DNA of 6,644 nt, taken from NCBI GenBank assembly GCA_002314605.1, contig DCGO01000123.1:1-6644 (forward strand). Reading direction: 5' to 3'. A program made the position numbers and the translations under genes. The stretch's first letter is position 1. Each line of letters begins with the position of its first letter. The stretch comes from Lentisphaeria bacterium UBA1776 (GTDB lineage: Bacteria; Verrucomicrobiota; Lentisphaeria; Victivallales; Victivallaceae). This document shows, in pieces, positions 1 to 6,606 of the stretch. The notes below the pieces were generated by a model. That model saw only the letters and a program-made list of their open reading frames with translations, did no database searches and had not been told where the DNA came from.

Positions 1-21
1 TTTACATAAGGAAAGCATAAA

Positions 22-822
22 ATGCAGAAAAAAAGATGTGCATCCGCCGGTCTCTCCGTATCCTGTTCTCTGTTTTATCTGAAACGAAAATCAAAGTTCA
101 CTCTGATTGAACTTCTGGTGGTGATCGCCATTATCGCGATCCTCGCCAGCATGCTGCTGCCGGCGCTGGGGAATGCCAGAAAACGGGCCCATTCAGTCGC
201 CTGCCTGGGCAATCTGAAACAGCTGGGCGTCATGGCTGCAGAATACGCCAATATTTCCAACGGCTTCATCCCTCCGACCATTTCCAAGTTCAACGGGAAC
301 GACCAGTCGTGGGTCGGCGTGTATATTGAGAGCGGCATTATGACCCGTCCCAAAGTGGGGACCAAAGTGGTTTACCGCTGCCCCTCCGGAGGCTCCGCCA
401 TGGACAGTGACCAGCACGGCGGCGATTATTTTGAATCCTATGGTTCCGACGGGGCGGTGGAGGGTACTTACGTCACTTCCGCCAATGCCAAGGCCCTGAA
501 TCTGGCCCGGACCGGTCAGAGCGCGTCCAGATATCCCCTTTATGCAGACAGCGTAGCATGCGCGGCGGGGCAGAAAAATCCGGTCTCCCCCGCCACCGGA
601 ATGAAGCAGAAGTACCGGATCGATGTTGACCTGGGAGGTGCGGTGGCGGCGCGGCACAACCAGAAAGCCAATCTGCTGATGGGCGACAGTCATGTCCAGA
701 GCAAAACCGCTTCGCAGCTGAAGGAACAGTTCCGGAACGGGGTCCATTCCCCGAGGATCGACAGTTACTGGTACGACAGCGGGACCTATTTTCAGTATGT
801 TTTCACGGAAGGTGCCAAATGA
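22..822 (+). CDS. Type IV prepilin / type II secretion pseudopilin-like protein with H-x9-D box (DUF1559-like class)
   Basis: This 266-residue protein has a 25-residue basic leader followed by the prepilin signature FTLIE (residues 26-30, with Glu at mature position +5) and a hydrophobic helix to about residue 48. It is therefore expected to be cut by prepilin peptidase and held in the inner membrane or assembled in a pilus or type II secretion-like fibre. After the helix come C61-LGN-LKQLG, a CP pair at 120-121, and a C-terminal box H212-x9-D222-S-H224. These marks are typical of the large Planctomycetota/Lentisphaerota pseudopilin-like class, whose C-terminal box is usually H-x9-DG. Here Ser replaces the Gly. 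The residue before the cleavage point is Lys25 rather than the usual Gly, and the leader carries two Cys residues. The start ATG follows AGGA (9-12) at a 9-base gap. The stop overlaps the next start as ATGA, so translation is probably coupled. The fold class is well supported; the ligand and exact role are unknown. Confidence 0.92.
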   Translation: MQKKRCASAGLSVSCSLFYLKRKSKFTLIELLVVIAIIAILASMLLPALGNARKRAHSVACLGNLKQLGVMAAEYANISNGFIPPTISKFNGNDQSWVGVYIESGIMTRPKVGTKVVYRCPSGGSAMDSDQHGGDYFESYGSDGAVEGTYVTSANAKALNLARTGQSASRYPLYADSVACAAGQKNPVSPATGMKQKYRIDVDLGGAVAARHNQKANLLMGDSHVQSKTASQLKEQFRNGVHSPRIDSYWYDSGTYFQYVFTEGAK

Positions 823-3347
823 AAAAGCTGACCGTATGTTTTCTCGTCTGTCTGGCCGTCGTACTGTCTGCGGAAAACAAAGTGCTGATCTGTGCCGGCA
901 GAGAATTTTTCATCGGGCTGCATGACAATCAGATATGGGAACTTCCTCCGTGGGACGGAAAGGGGCGTGTTGTCGTCAGTTTTGAACAGCGGCTTGACTT
1001 TCCCCGGCTCGGCGGCTGGGCTCCGTGCTGGCAGATGCTTGTGAACGGGCAGCTGATCTCCGCCATGGCGGACCGGAACAATTCCCGTCTGCTGAACAAG
1101 AAAATGACCTCCATCCATATCGATTTCGGACAGGCCCGGGTCTGCAACGGGGAAAAATGGTATGCGCTGTATTCCCCGGACTACGAACAGGCGGTTACCA
1201 AATTTCTGCCGGCGGATGTGGAGGCATACAAAACCAAGGTCGATATTTCCGATCTTCTCTCAAAAACCGCCAAAAACACTTTCCGCATCCGTTTCGGCGC
1301 GGAACTGGAGGGCTATTACCGCAACTGGGGCATCAAACGGCGCCCGGCTCTTGCCGTCCGTAATTTCACCGTTATCCAGGAAGATATTCCCACCAGACTC
1401 AAGCCGGTGGCGCCTCCCCCAGGTTTTGTCTCGGTCCGCAAGGTCCCCCGTCCTGTGTTTACCTTCAGCGAAGATGCCGCAGGACTCCGGCTGAAGCTCG
1501 GAAACAGCGAATATATTATTACCTCTCTTTTTACCGTGCCGGGGGAGCGCAGAAAACGGATCTCGGTACGGGATGAAAACCCGTTCTACACTGTCCGCCG
1601 GAGAGTGGAAAAGCGGGAAAACCGCATCGACATATTCGATACCTTCACCAGCAAGGCGGACAAACTTATCGGGATAAAAATCGCATACGAAATGGATTCC
1701 GCCCGTTTCCCGCACATTTATCTGGCCGGAGACGGCAGTGCTTCCCGTTCCTTCAATCAGGACGGCCGCAACCCCAGTGTGTTCTGCCCCGATCCGGGAC
1801 ATCATGCCGGTATCGGACTCCTGGCGCAGGATGATGTATTCCGCGTTCAGAACATCCAGTACTGTGAAAACGGGAAAACCGGCATCCGGACGGATTCCTT
1901 CGCCCTTTCTCCGGGGGAATCCCGCACCGTCGAGTGGTCCATCTATCCGGTCATGTCCGAAGACTATTTTGATTTCATCAACGAGGTCCGGCGGGACTGG
2001 GGTGTGAATTTCACCATCCCGGGGGAACTGTCGCTTTCGCTGAATGTATTCCGCGACTGGGTGAAAGAGCCGGAAAAAGCGGTCCGGTTCCACCGGGATA
2101 ACGGAATTGACATGAATGTATATGGCGTCCACTACTGGCGCCACATGGGAGGAGAGCGGAAGGACTGGCGTTCCGCCGTTTTCGGTACGGCGCTGATGAA
2201 GGACACGTCCAGGGTCAACACCGGGAAAAAAATCGAAGCCCGCCCGGTGGAACCCCTGCGTCAGTTTGAACGCCGGATCTTTGCCGATGCGAAAAAAATC
2301 ATGCCGGGACTCAAGCGCCTCATCTACCTCCACACCCAGTGGTCCACGGAAGTCGATGACTACAAGACCTATGCGGACTGCGCCCAGCGAGGCAAGGACG
2401 GCAAGCTCTACACCGGCATTGAGGAGCCGTATCACTTTTTCGTGCCGACATTGACCAATTCCTACGGCAAAGAACTGCTGAAGACCATCGATCTCATGTT
2501 CCGCGAGTTTGATCCGGACGGAATATACATTGACGAGATGAACTGTTCGCCGCTCCGGATCGTTTACAACATGTGGGACGGCGTTTCCGTGGAGCTGGAC
2601 CGCAATAACAATGTAGTGCGCAAGATTGGATTTGTGCCGCTGCTGAAAATGCCCTTCATGCTGAAGCTTTTTGACGGGATCATCCGTCAGCGGCATAAAA
2701 TGCTGGTCGGAAATTTCTGCCCGGAAACCCGTTCCGAACGGGCCTATCACTTCCCTCGCTTTGAGGAAACATGCCACTCCTGGTGGGTTTTTTACTCCCA
2801 CCTCTTCACCCCCATTCAGCTGGGGGATGTTTCCACCTACAGCCGCACTCCGGAGGACAACATGCTGGATATCTGCAATGCGATGAAGAACGGGGCGCTG
2901 TATTATCACTATCTCAATACCACGGCGTCTCCCACCATCACGCAGAAGATGTTTCCATTTACGCCCATTGAGCTGCATTCCCGCTGGCTGATGGGCAAAG
3001 AGCGCATTCTGACCTGCGTCAGCGGCGAATTCGGGTGGCACGACTCCCGTCAACTGGCCAAGGTTCACGTCTATGACAAGCTGGGGAAACCGACCCGGGA
3101 TTATTCCGCGGAGGTCATTGCCGTTGGAAATGATACGCGCATCCGTCTGCAGCTGAAGCCGGGGCACTGCGCCGCACTGGCGGCCATTCCGGTGGAAGCT
3201 GAATTAACGGGCTCCGTCCGGCTCCTTGATCCGCAGTATGAAAACGGAGTCTTCACCTGCAGAACCGCCGGAAACGGCACTGTGACACTGAAAAAAAATG
3301 GACAGAGCAAAACCGTAACGGTCAGTCAGCCTGCCGTTCAATTCTAA
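819..3347 (+). CDS. Secreted multidomain glycoside-hydrolase-like protein (N-terminal jelly roll, predicted TIM barrel)
   Basis: This 842-residue protein begins with a Sec signal peptide (KK, hydrophobic 4-16, likely cut after LSA at 18), with no lipobox Cys at the cut. Residues about 45-187 read as a sugar-binding jelly roll: WQMLVNG at 71-77 and VDISDLL at 141-147 followed by NTFRIRF resemble the N-terminal domain of GH2-type enzymes. Residues about 200-378 look like a second all-beta domain ending in DYFDFINEVRRDWGVN (382-397). Residues about 400-735 look like a TIM barrel containing FDPDGIYIDEMN (564-575), a strand-end acidic motif common in barrel glycosidases, and EETCHSWW (649-656). 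The tail (about 736-842) is beta-rich. D572/E573 and E649/E650 are candidate catalytic acids by inference only. I cannot place it in a numbered GH family, and it could be a non-catalytic binding homologue. AAGGTG (809-814) precedes the ATG that overlaps the pseudopilin stop. Export to periplasm or surface to act on a glycan is likely; the substrate is unknown. Confidence 0.87.
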   Translation: MKKLTVCFLVCLAVVLSAENKVLICAGREFFIGLHDNQIWELPPWDGKGRVVVSFEQRLDFPRLGGWAPCWQMLVNGQLISAMADRNNSRLLNKKMTSIHIDFGQARVCNGEKWYALYSPDYEQAVTKFLPADVEAYKTKVDISDLLSKTAKNTFRIRFGAELEGYYRNWGIKRRPALAVRNFTVIQEDIPTRLKPVAPPPGFVSVRKVPRPVFTFSEDAAGLRLKLGNSEYIITSLFTVPGERRKRISVRDENPFYTVRRRVEKRENRIDIFDTFTSKADKLIGIKIAYEMDSARFPHIYLAGDGSASRSFNQDGRNPSVFCPDPGHHAGIGLLAQDDVFRVQNIQYCENGKTGIRTDSFALSPGESRTVEWSIYPVMSEDYFDFINEVRRDWGVNFTIPGELSLSLNVFRDWVKEPEKAVRFHRDNGIDMNVYGVHYWRHMGGERKDWRSAVFGTALMKDTSRVNTGKKIEARPVEPLRQFERRIFADAKKIMPGLKRLIYLHTQWSTEVDDYKTYADCAQRGKDGKLYTGIEEPYHFFVPTLTNSYGKELLKTIDLMFREFDPDGIYIDEMNCSPLRIVYNMWDGVSVELDRNNNVVRKIGFVPLLKMPFMLKLFDGIIRQRHKMLVGNFCPETRSERAYHFPRFEETCHSWWVFYSHLFTPIQLGDVSTYSRTPEDNMLDICNAMKNGALYYHYLNTTASPTITQKMFPFTPIELHSRWLMGKERILTCVSGEFGWHDSRQLAKVHVYDKLGKPTRDYSAEVIAVGNDTRIRLQLKPGHCAALAAIPVEAELTGSVRLLDPQYENGVFTCRTAGNGTVTLKKNGQSKTVTVSQPAVQF

Positions 3348-3351
3348 CCAT

Positions 3352-3361
3352 AAAAAAGGAG
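3352..3361 (+). promoter_or_regulatory. Strong Shine-Dalgarno site of the small secreted protein gene
   Basis: The 22-base gap between the hydrolase-like gene and the next gene consists mainly of an A-rich stretch leading into AAGGAG, eight bases before the ATG at 3370. The site matches the 16S tail better than those of the two genes upstream. The third cistron may therefore be translated more strongly than the others. This is inference from sequence match alone. Confidence 0.75.
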
Positions 3362-3369
3362 AACCGAAC

Positions 3370-3996
3370 ATGAACAAATGGACCCTGTCAGCGCTTTCGC
3401 TTGCCGCCGCATTCAGCATTCAGGCCGCCGATACCTTTCCGGGGTGGGGGGGCAAGGATGCCGCCGCATTCCAGAAGGCCGCCGCATCTTCCACCGGGCT
3501 GAACACCAAAGCGAACAATCTGGTGATGTACCGGTTTTTGAATGAAAAAGTCAAGACCTTTGACGGCCTCTGCAAGATCGTGGATGAGGTGTGCGACGAA
3601 CTTTATGAGAAACCCGTTCAGAATGCGGAACGCAAGCTCACCATCAAGAAGATGTTCGCGTTCTGCCGCGGACAGTTCGTTGCGGAAGCCATTGCATTCG
3701 CGGAAAAGAATCCGTCCTGGTACGATGTCTATCTCGGCAATATCAACAAGGCGGACAATACCAAACGCTACAATTTTCTGCTGACGGCCTACAAGCGTTA
3801 CTTTTACAACTTTCAGCCCGACATGCATCTGAAAACACTGAACAATCTGGCCGCATGGGGCAAAGCCGGCAAAGTCGCGTCCCTCAAAGGCGATCTTGCG
3901 AAACTGAAGGCGCACTATGACCGTATCTCCTCCAAGGATAAGGCGAAGTGGTCGGCGGTTCTTCAGAAATATGACGAGATCATGAAGACGCTTTAA
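3370..3996 (+). CDS. Small secreted helical protein of unknown function
   Basis: I do not recognise this 208-residue protein. Residues 1-20 form a Sec signal peptide (NKW, then Ala/Leu/Ser-rich, cut near SIQAA), so the mature protein of about 188 residues should lie outside the cytoplasm. The rest is rich in Lys, Ala and aromatic residues and reads as mostly alpha-helical, without membrane segments, repeats or an obvious catalytic motif. Notable points are three Cys in the mature part (68, 75, 99), an aromatic patch (SWYDVYLGN at 116-124; YKRYFYNF at 141-148), and a very basic C-terminal third with regularly spaced Lys. The ATG follows an excellent ribosome site, AAGGAG (3356-3361), at an 8-base gap, and only 22 bases separate it from the hydrolase-like gene. 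It therefore probably shares that transcript and ends at the hairpin downstream. A run of seven G (3446-3452) lies just after the signal peptide, with the frame intact. A role as a partner of the enzyme-like protein is inferred only from position. Confidence 0.87.
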   Translation: MNKWTLSALSLAAAFSIQAADTFPGWGGKDAAAFQKAAASSTGLNTKANNLVMYRFLNEKVKTFDGLCKIVDEVCDELYEKPVQNAERKLTIKKMFAFCRGQFVAEAIAFAEKNPSWYDVYLGNINKADNTKRYNFLLTAYKRYFYNFQPDMHLKTLNNLAAWGKAGKVASLKGDLAKLKAHYDRISSKDKAKWSAVLQKYDEIMKTL

Positions 3997-4025
3997 GCTG
4001 AAGCTGTTTCATCTTGTTTTCCGAT

Positions 4026-4055
4026 ACCGGCATCCGGATTTTTCCGGGTGCCGGT
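4026..4055 (+). terminator. Probable intrinsic terminator of the three-gene unit
   Basis: The arms ACCGGCATCCGG (4026-4037) and CCGGGTGCCGGT (4044-4055) form a 12-bp stem with one G-U pair around the loop ATTTTT. The hairpin starts 30 bases after the stop of the small secreted protein gene. The following T run is short (TTTGT, 4055-4059), so termination may be partial or need help. On the opposite strand no T tract follows the stem, so the element is read as acting on rightward transcription. It separates the exported-protein unit from the CapA-family gene. Confidence 0.72.
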
Positions 4056-4118
4056 TTGTAAAATCATCATTCCGTGATACGGTAAGAAGACCATATCCGT
4101 AATCGGGAGGTGCTGAAA
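4056..4118 (+). promoter_or_regulatory. Leader region of the CapA-family gene with repeated TCCGTRAT and GGGAGG ribosome site
   Basis: This 63-base stretch after the terminator must hold the promoter and leader of the next gene, unless read-through supplies it. GGGAGG (4105-4110) is a clear ribosome site eight bases before the ATG at 4119. Two direct copies of TCCGTRAT lie at 4071-4078 and 4096-4103. TACGG (4078-4082) can also pair with CCGTA (4097-4101). These could be regulator half-sites or a weak leader hairpin, but short repeats like this can arise by chance. No convincing -35/-10 pair was found. Confidence 0.4.
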
Positions 4119-5429
4119 ATGCAAAACAAAACTTTGACCGTGACCGGGACGGGTGACGCCCTTTTTACCATGAAGTTTCCGGAAGAGTATTATGGTTCCA
4201 TGCAGGAAATTTCAAGCTTTATTCGGTCCTGTGACATCCGCATGACCAATCTTGAGACGAACCTTTCCGACTTTGATCTTTTCCCGTCGGCGTACAGCGG
4301 CGGGACCTGGCTCAATACACGCAAAGAGTATCTGCCTGAACTGCTGAAATACGGCTTTAATTACTGCGGTACCGCAAACAATCATGTGATGGATTACTCT
4401 TATGCCGGTCTTCTGTCGACGCTTGATACACTCGACAAAGCGGGCGTGGCGCACTCCGGGAGCGGACGTTCCCTGGCGGAGGCGGCGGCACCTGCGGTCA
4501 TCGAGAAAGGGGGAGTCCGCTCTGCGGTGTTCGCGGTGGACTGTTCCCATAATCCGGCATCCAAAGCCGGACAGCCTACCGATTTCATCGCGGCGCGTCC
4601 GGGGGTCAACTACCTCGACCACAACTGCTGCCGGAAAATTTCCGGCGAACAGCTCGAGGCGCTCCGGGAGATCGCCGCGGCGACCGGGATCAACTTCGAT
4701 CACGACCTCTATGTGCGTACCGGATTCCGCACACCCGATCCCGAAGGGGTCTTCCAGTTCGGCAAAGAGAGTTTCACGACGCGCGATGACATCCCGTTGA
4801 CAAGCTGCAGCAAAAAGGATAAAAAACGGCTGACCGATGCGATCGCCGAGGCGAAGAAGAGCTGCGATCATGTCTTCATCCTGGTCCATTGCCACGACAA
4901 CGACAACCGCAGTCATGAGAATCCTCCGGAGTATCTGAAAGAGTTTGTTCACGCCTGTGCGGATTCCGGGGTTTCCGCCGTCTTCGGCGGCGGCTGTCAT
5001 GCACTGCGCGGCATGGAGCTCTATCACAATGTCCCCATCTTCTACTCATTGGGCGACTTCATCTATCAGGGACTGCAGGTCGAATATCTGCCGGCGGATT
5101 TTATGGAAAAATTCGGTGCCGACATCCGCCTTTCCGCCAAAGAGGCGCTCTATGTGCGTTCGCGCGGCAACACGGTCGGTCTGCACTGCGAGCGGCAGAA
5201 CTATCTGACCGTCCTGCCGCGCCTCGTTTTTGAGAACGGCTCTTTCAAGGAAGCGGAGATCATCCCGCTGCAGCTCCATTTCGAGCGCAGGGACACCATG
5301 AACGGACTGCCCGCCCTGGCGGAAGGCAGTGAAGCGAGGGAGATCCTCGAGGGATTCCGCAGACTCAGTGCGCCTTTCGGCACAAAGTTCGGGGAACGCA
5401 ACGGGTGCCTTACCGTTTCGGCGGAGTGA
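4119..5429 (+). CDS. CapA-family protein (PGA_cap domain, metallophosphatase fold), cytoplasmic form
   Basis: This protein of 436 residues belongs to the CapA / poly-gamma-glutamate capsule family, which has a calcineurin-like metallophosphatase fold. Numbering from the ATG, the family marks are TGTGDALF (9-16), TNLETNL (43-49), SGGTWL (60-65), ANNHVMDYS (86-94), RPGVNYL (160-166), VHCHDND (256-262), CHALRGMELY (293-302), YSLGDFIYQ (309-317) and LPRLVFENG (366-374), in the usual order and at full length. There is no signal peptide or membrane segment, unlike capsule-operon CapA, so it probably acts in the cytoplasm. No capB/capC-like genes are adjacent, so a capsule role is not supported; the true reaction of such stand-alone members is unsettled. 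Relative to my recollection of the family, the first His of the G-H-x-P-H box is Gly291 and the Glu of HxHE is Asp. A GTG at 4110 in the same frame overlaps the GGGAGG ribosome site, so ATG 4119 is preferred. The 3' end overlaps the opposing methyltransferase gene. Confidence 0.92.
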   Translation: MQNKTLTVTGTGDALFTMKFPEEYYGSMQEISSFIRSCDIRMTNLETNLSDFDLFPSAYSGGTWLNTRKEYLPELLKYGFNYCGTANNHVMDYSYAGLLSTLDTLDKAGVAHSGSGRSLAEAAAPAVIEKGGVRSAVFAVDCSHNPASKAGQPTDFIAARPGVNYLDHNCCRKISGEQLEALREIAAATGINFDHDLYVRTGFRTPDPEGVFQFGKESFTTRDDIPLTSCSKKDKKRLTDAIAEAKKSCDHVFILVHCHDNDNRSHENPPEYLKEFVHACADSGVSAVFGGGCHALRGMELYHNVPIFYSLGDFIYQGLQVEYLPADFMEKFGADIRLSAKEALYVRSRGNTVGLHCERQNYLTVLPRLVFENGSFKEAEIIPLQLHFERRDTMNGLPALAEGSEAREILEGFRRLSAPFGTKFGERNGCLTVSAE

Positions 5430-6606
5430 TGACCGCCAGCACTTCCAGATTCAAAGTCCCGGGGAAGAAATCGAACGGGATGATCTCATCAACGGTGCAT
5501 CCGTTGCCTGAATAGAGCTTGAGCGCCGCCGGGATCTCGTCTACGCCGCAGAAAACATGGGCGATCCTGCGCGGACGGCGCGAGATCAGCAGCTCCTGTA
5601 CGCCGGGAAGCGTTCCGTGACGCGGCGGGTCAAGCAGGATCAGCTCGTTTTCATAACGCGGCGCGGGTGCGCTTCTGCGCAGATACTGCGCGTCGATCAT
5701 GCCGGTTTCATATTTCATGGTTTTCCCTTTGCAGTGGAACGCGGCATTGGCGCGCGCCGCCCGGATCGCTTCCGGCGACAGTTCCGCGCCCCAGACCGAA
5801 CCGAGCTGCGGAGCCAGCAGAAGCGACCACAAACCGTAGCCGCAGTAGAGGTCAAGCAGAGTATCTGTACTCTTCGGCTGCAGTTTTTCCGCAAGTTTTT
5901 CCGCAAACGCAGGGAGGATCGATTCGTTGATCTGCGAAAAAACCGTCGGCGGATAGAGGTACTTGCGCGGCTCGGGCACATCGAGATGCAGGGAAAGTTT
6001 TTCAGGGCCGAAGAGTTTTTTCCAGCCCATCTTTCCGGCGGGACGCTCGGCTTCGAGATAGTAGTCCGACCCCGTTTCGTCGACATAGAGAAAGGCACTG
6101 CGGACCGACGGGATCTGCCGGGCGACCGCTTCGGCGGCACTGCGCATCGTGCGGATGATGTCACCCGAAAGCGCGCGGACATTGAGGATCAGGGTGCGGT
6201 CGTTTTCGCCGCCGCGCACGATGCAGTAATTGGCGGCTTCCGCCGCAGCTCTGCTGCGCGGCATCGAAAGCTGATGATGGATGATCTCATAAATGCGGCT
6301 GTACTCTTCGGGCTCCAGTTCCGAATAAACGCTCTTTTCGTTCCCCGGAAATCTGCCCATGTGCAGAAAAACACATCCTTTTTTACAGCTGATGCGTCTT
6401 TTCCCCGTCGTGCGGTAGCGGCGCGGCAGCGGCGACGGCACCGCCGGTCCGGCGGCGGGAAGACCGTTTTTTTCAAGAAAACTGCGGAATGCACTGTTCT
6501 TGAGTTTCAGCTCATCTGCGTAAGGAAACTCCGCAAGCGGCTCCGCTGAAGCGGAAACGATGCGTCTGCCGGATGCGGAAACGGGAAAAAAATCTGTGAA
6601 TCTCAT
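5410..6606 (-). CDS. TrmA/RlmD-family SAM-dependent RNA (uracil-5-)methyltransferase, short form lacking TRAM and Fe-S cysteines
   Basis: This 398-residue protein should transfer a methyl group from S-adenosylmethionine to C5 of a uridine in tRNA or rRNA. Numbering from ATG 6606, the family motifs are SPLPRRYRTTGKRR (58-71), FSQIN (223-227), the SAM loop LLDLYCGYG (250-258), AELSPEAI (274-281) and LLDPPRHG (324-331). Next come VFCG, with likely nucleophile Cys353, and DFFPGTLNLE, with likely base Glu388. The 35-residue Cys-Glu spacing equals that recalled for E. coli RlmD. The N-terminus is unusual: no TRAM domain fits before the K-rich helix at about 30-46, and the Cys-rich iron-sulfur motif is absent (the matching stretch reads EFPYADELKLK). 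The target cannot be told from sequence. A TTG four codons upstream (6618) is an alternative start, with GAGG 12 bases before it; ATG 6606 has no good ribosome site. TAAAAT at 6625-6620 could be a -10 box, but its -35 would fall outside the window. Confidence 0.91.
   Translation of the reverse strand: MRFTDFFPVSASGRRIVSASAEPLAEFPYADELKLKNSAFRSFLEKNGLPAAGPAVPSPLPRRYRTTGKRRISCKKGCVFLHMGRFPGNEKSVYSELEPEEYSRIYEIIHHQLSMPRSRAAAEAANYCIVRGGENDRTLILNVRALSGDIIRTMRSAAEAVARQIPSVRSAFLYVDETGSDYYLEAERPAGKMGWKKLFGPEKLSLHLDVPEPRKYLYPPTVFSQINESILPAFAEKLAEKLQPKSTDTLLDLYCGYGLWSLLLAPQLGSVWGAELSPEAIRAARANAAFHCKGKTMKYETGMIDAQYLRRSAPAPRYENELILLDPPRHGTLPGVQELLISRRPRRIAHVFCGVDEIPAALKLYSGNGCTVDEIIPFDFFPGTLNLEVLAVITPPKR

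Noticed and set aside
22..822. Pseudopilin-like gene as part of a complete type II secretion or type IV pilus operon
   Set aside because: No secretion ATPase, inner-membrane platform, secretin or prepilin peptidase gene is in the window. It stands as a lone pseudopilin-like gene next to an enzyme-like gene.
1260..3167. A 635-codon open frame on the minus strand inside the hydrolase-like gene
   Set aside because: It is long but lies wholly opposite a gene with a signal peptide, domain motifs, a ribosome site and operon spacing. Its translation shows no recognisable domain, and long antisense frames are common in GC-rich genes with biased third positions.
3403..3487. Three copies of GCCGCCGCAT in the small secreted protein gene
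   Set aside because: They encode Ala-rich stretches in the signal peptide and mature N-terminus. They are explained by codon preference and are not an interspersed repeat or CRISPR-like array.
4110..4118. GTG at 4110 as start of the CapA-family gene
   Set aside because: Its first base is the last G of the GGGAGG ribosome site, which is correctly spaced for ATG 4119. Starting at 4110 would leave no ribosome site.
4212..5027. A 271-codon minus-strand open frame opposite the CapA-family gene
   Set aside because: The plus strand holds the complete set of CapA-family motifs there; the antisense product has no recognisable features.
4119..5429. Poly-gamma-glutamate capsule locus
   Set aside because: The CapA-family protein lacks a membrane anchor, and no capB, capC or capD/pgsE-like gene is beside it.
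5557..6549. A 330-codon plus-strand open frame opposite the methyltransferase gene
   Set aside because: The minus strand carries clear methyltransferase motifs across the same span. The plus-strand translation is Arg/Phe-rich with no domain.
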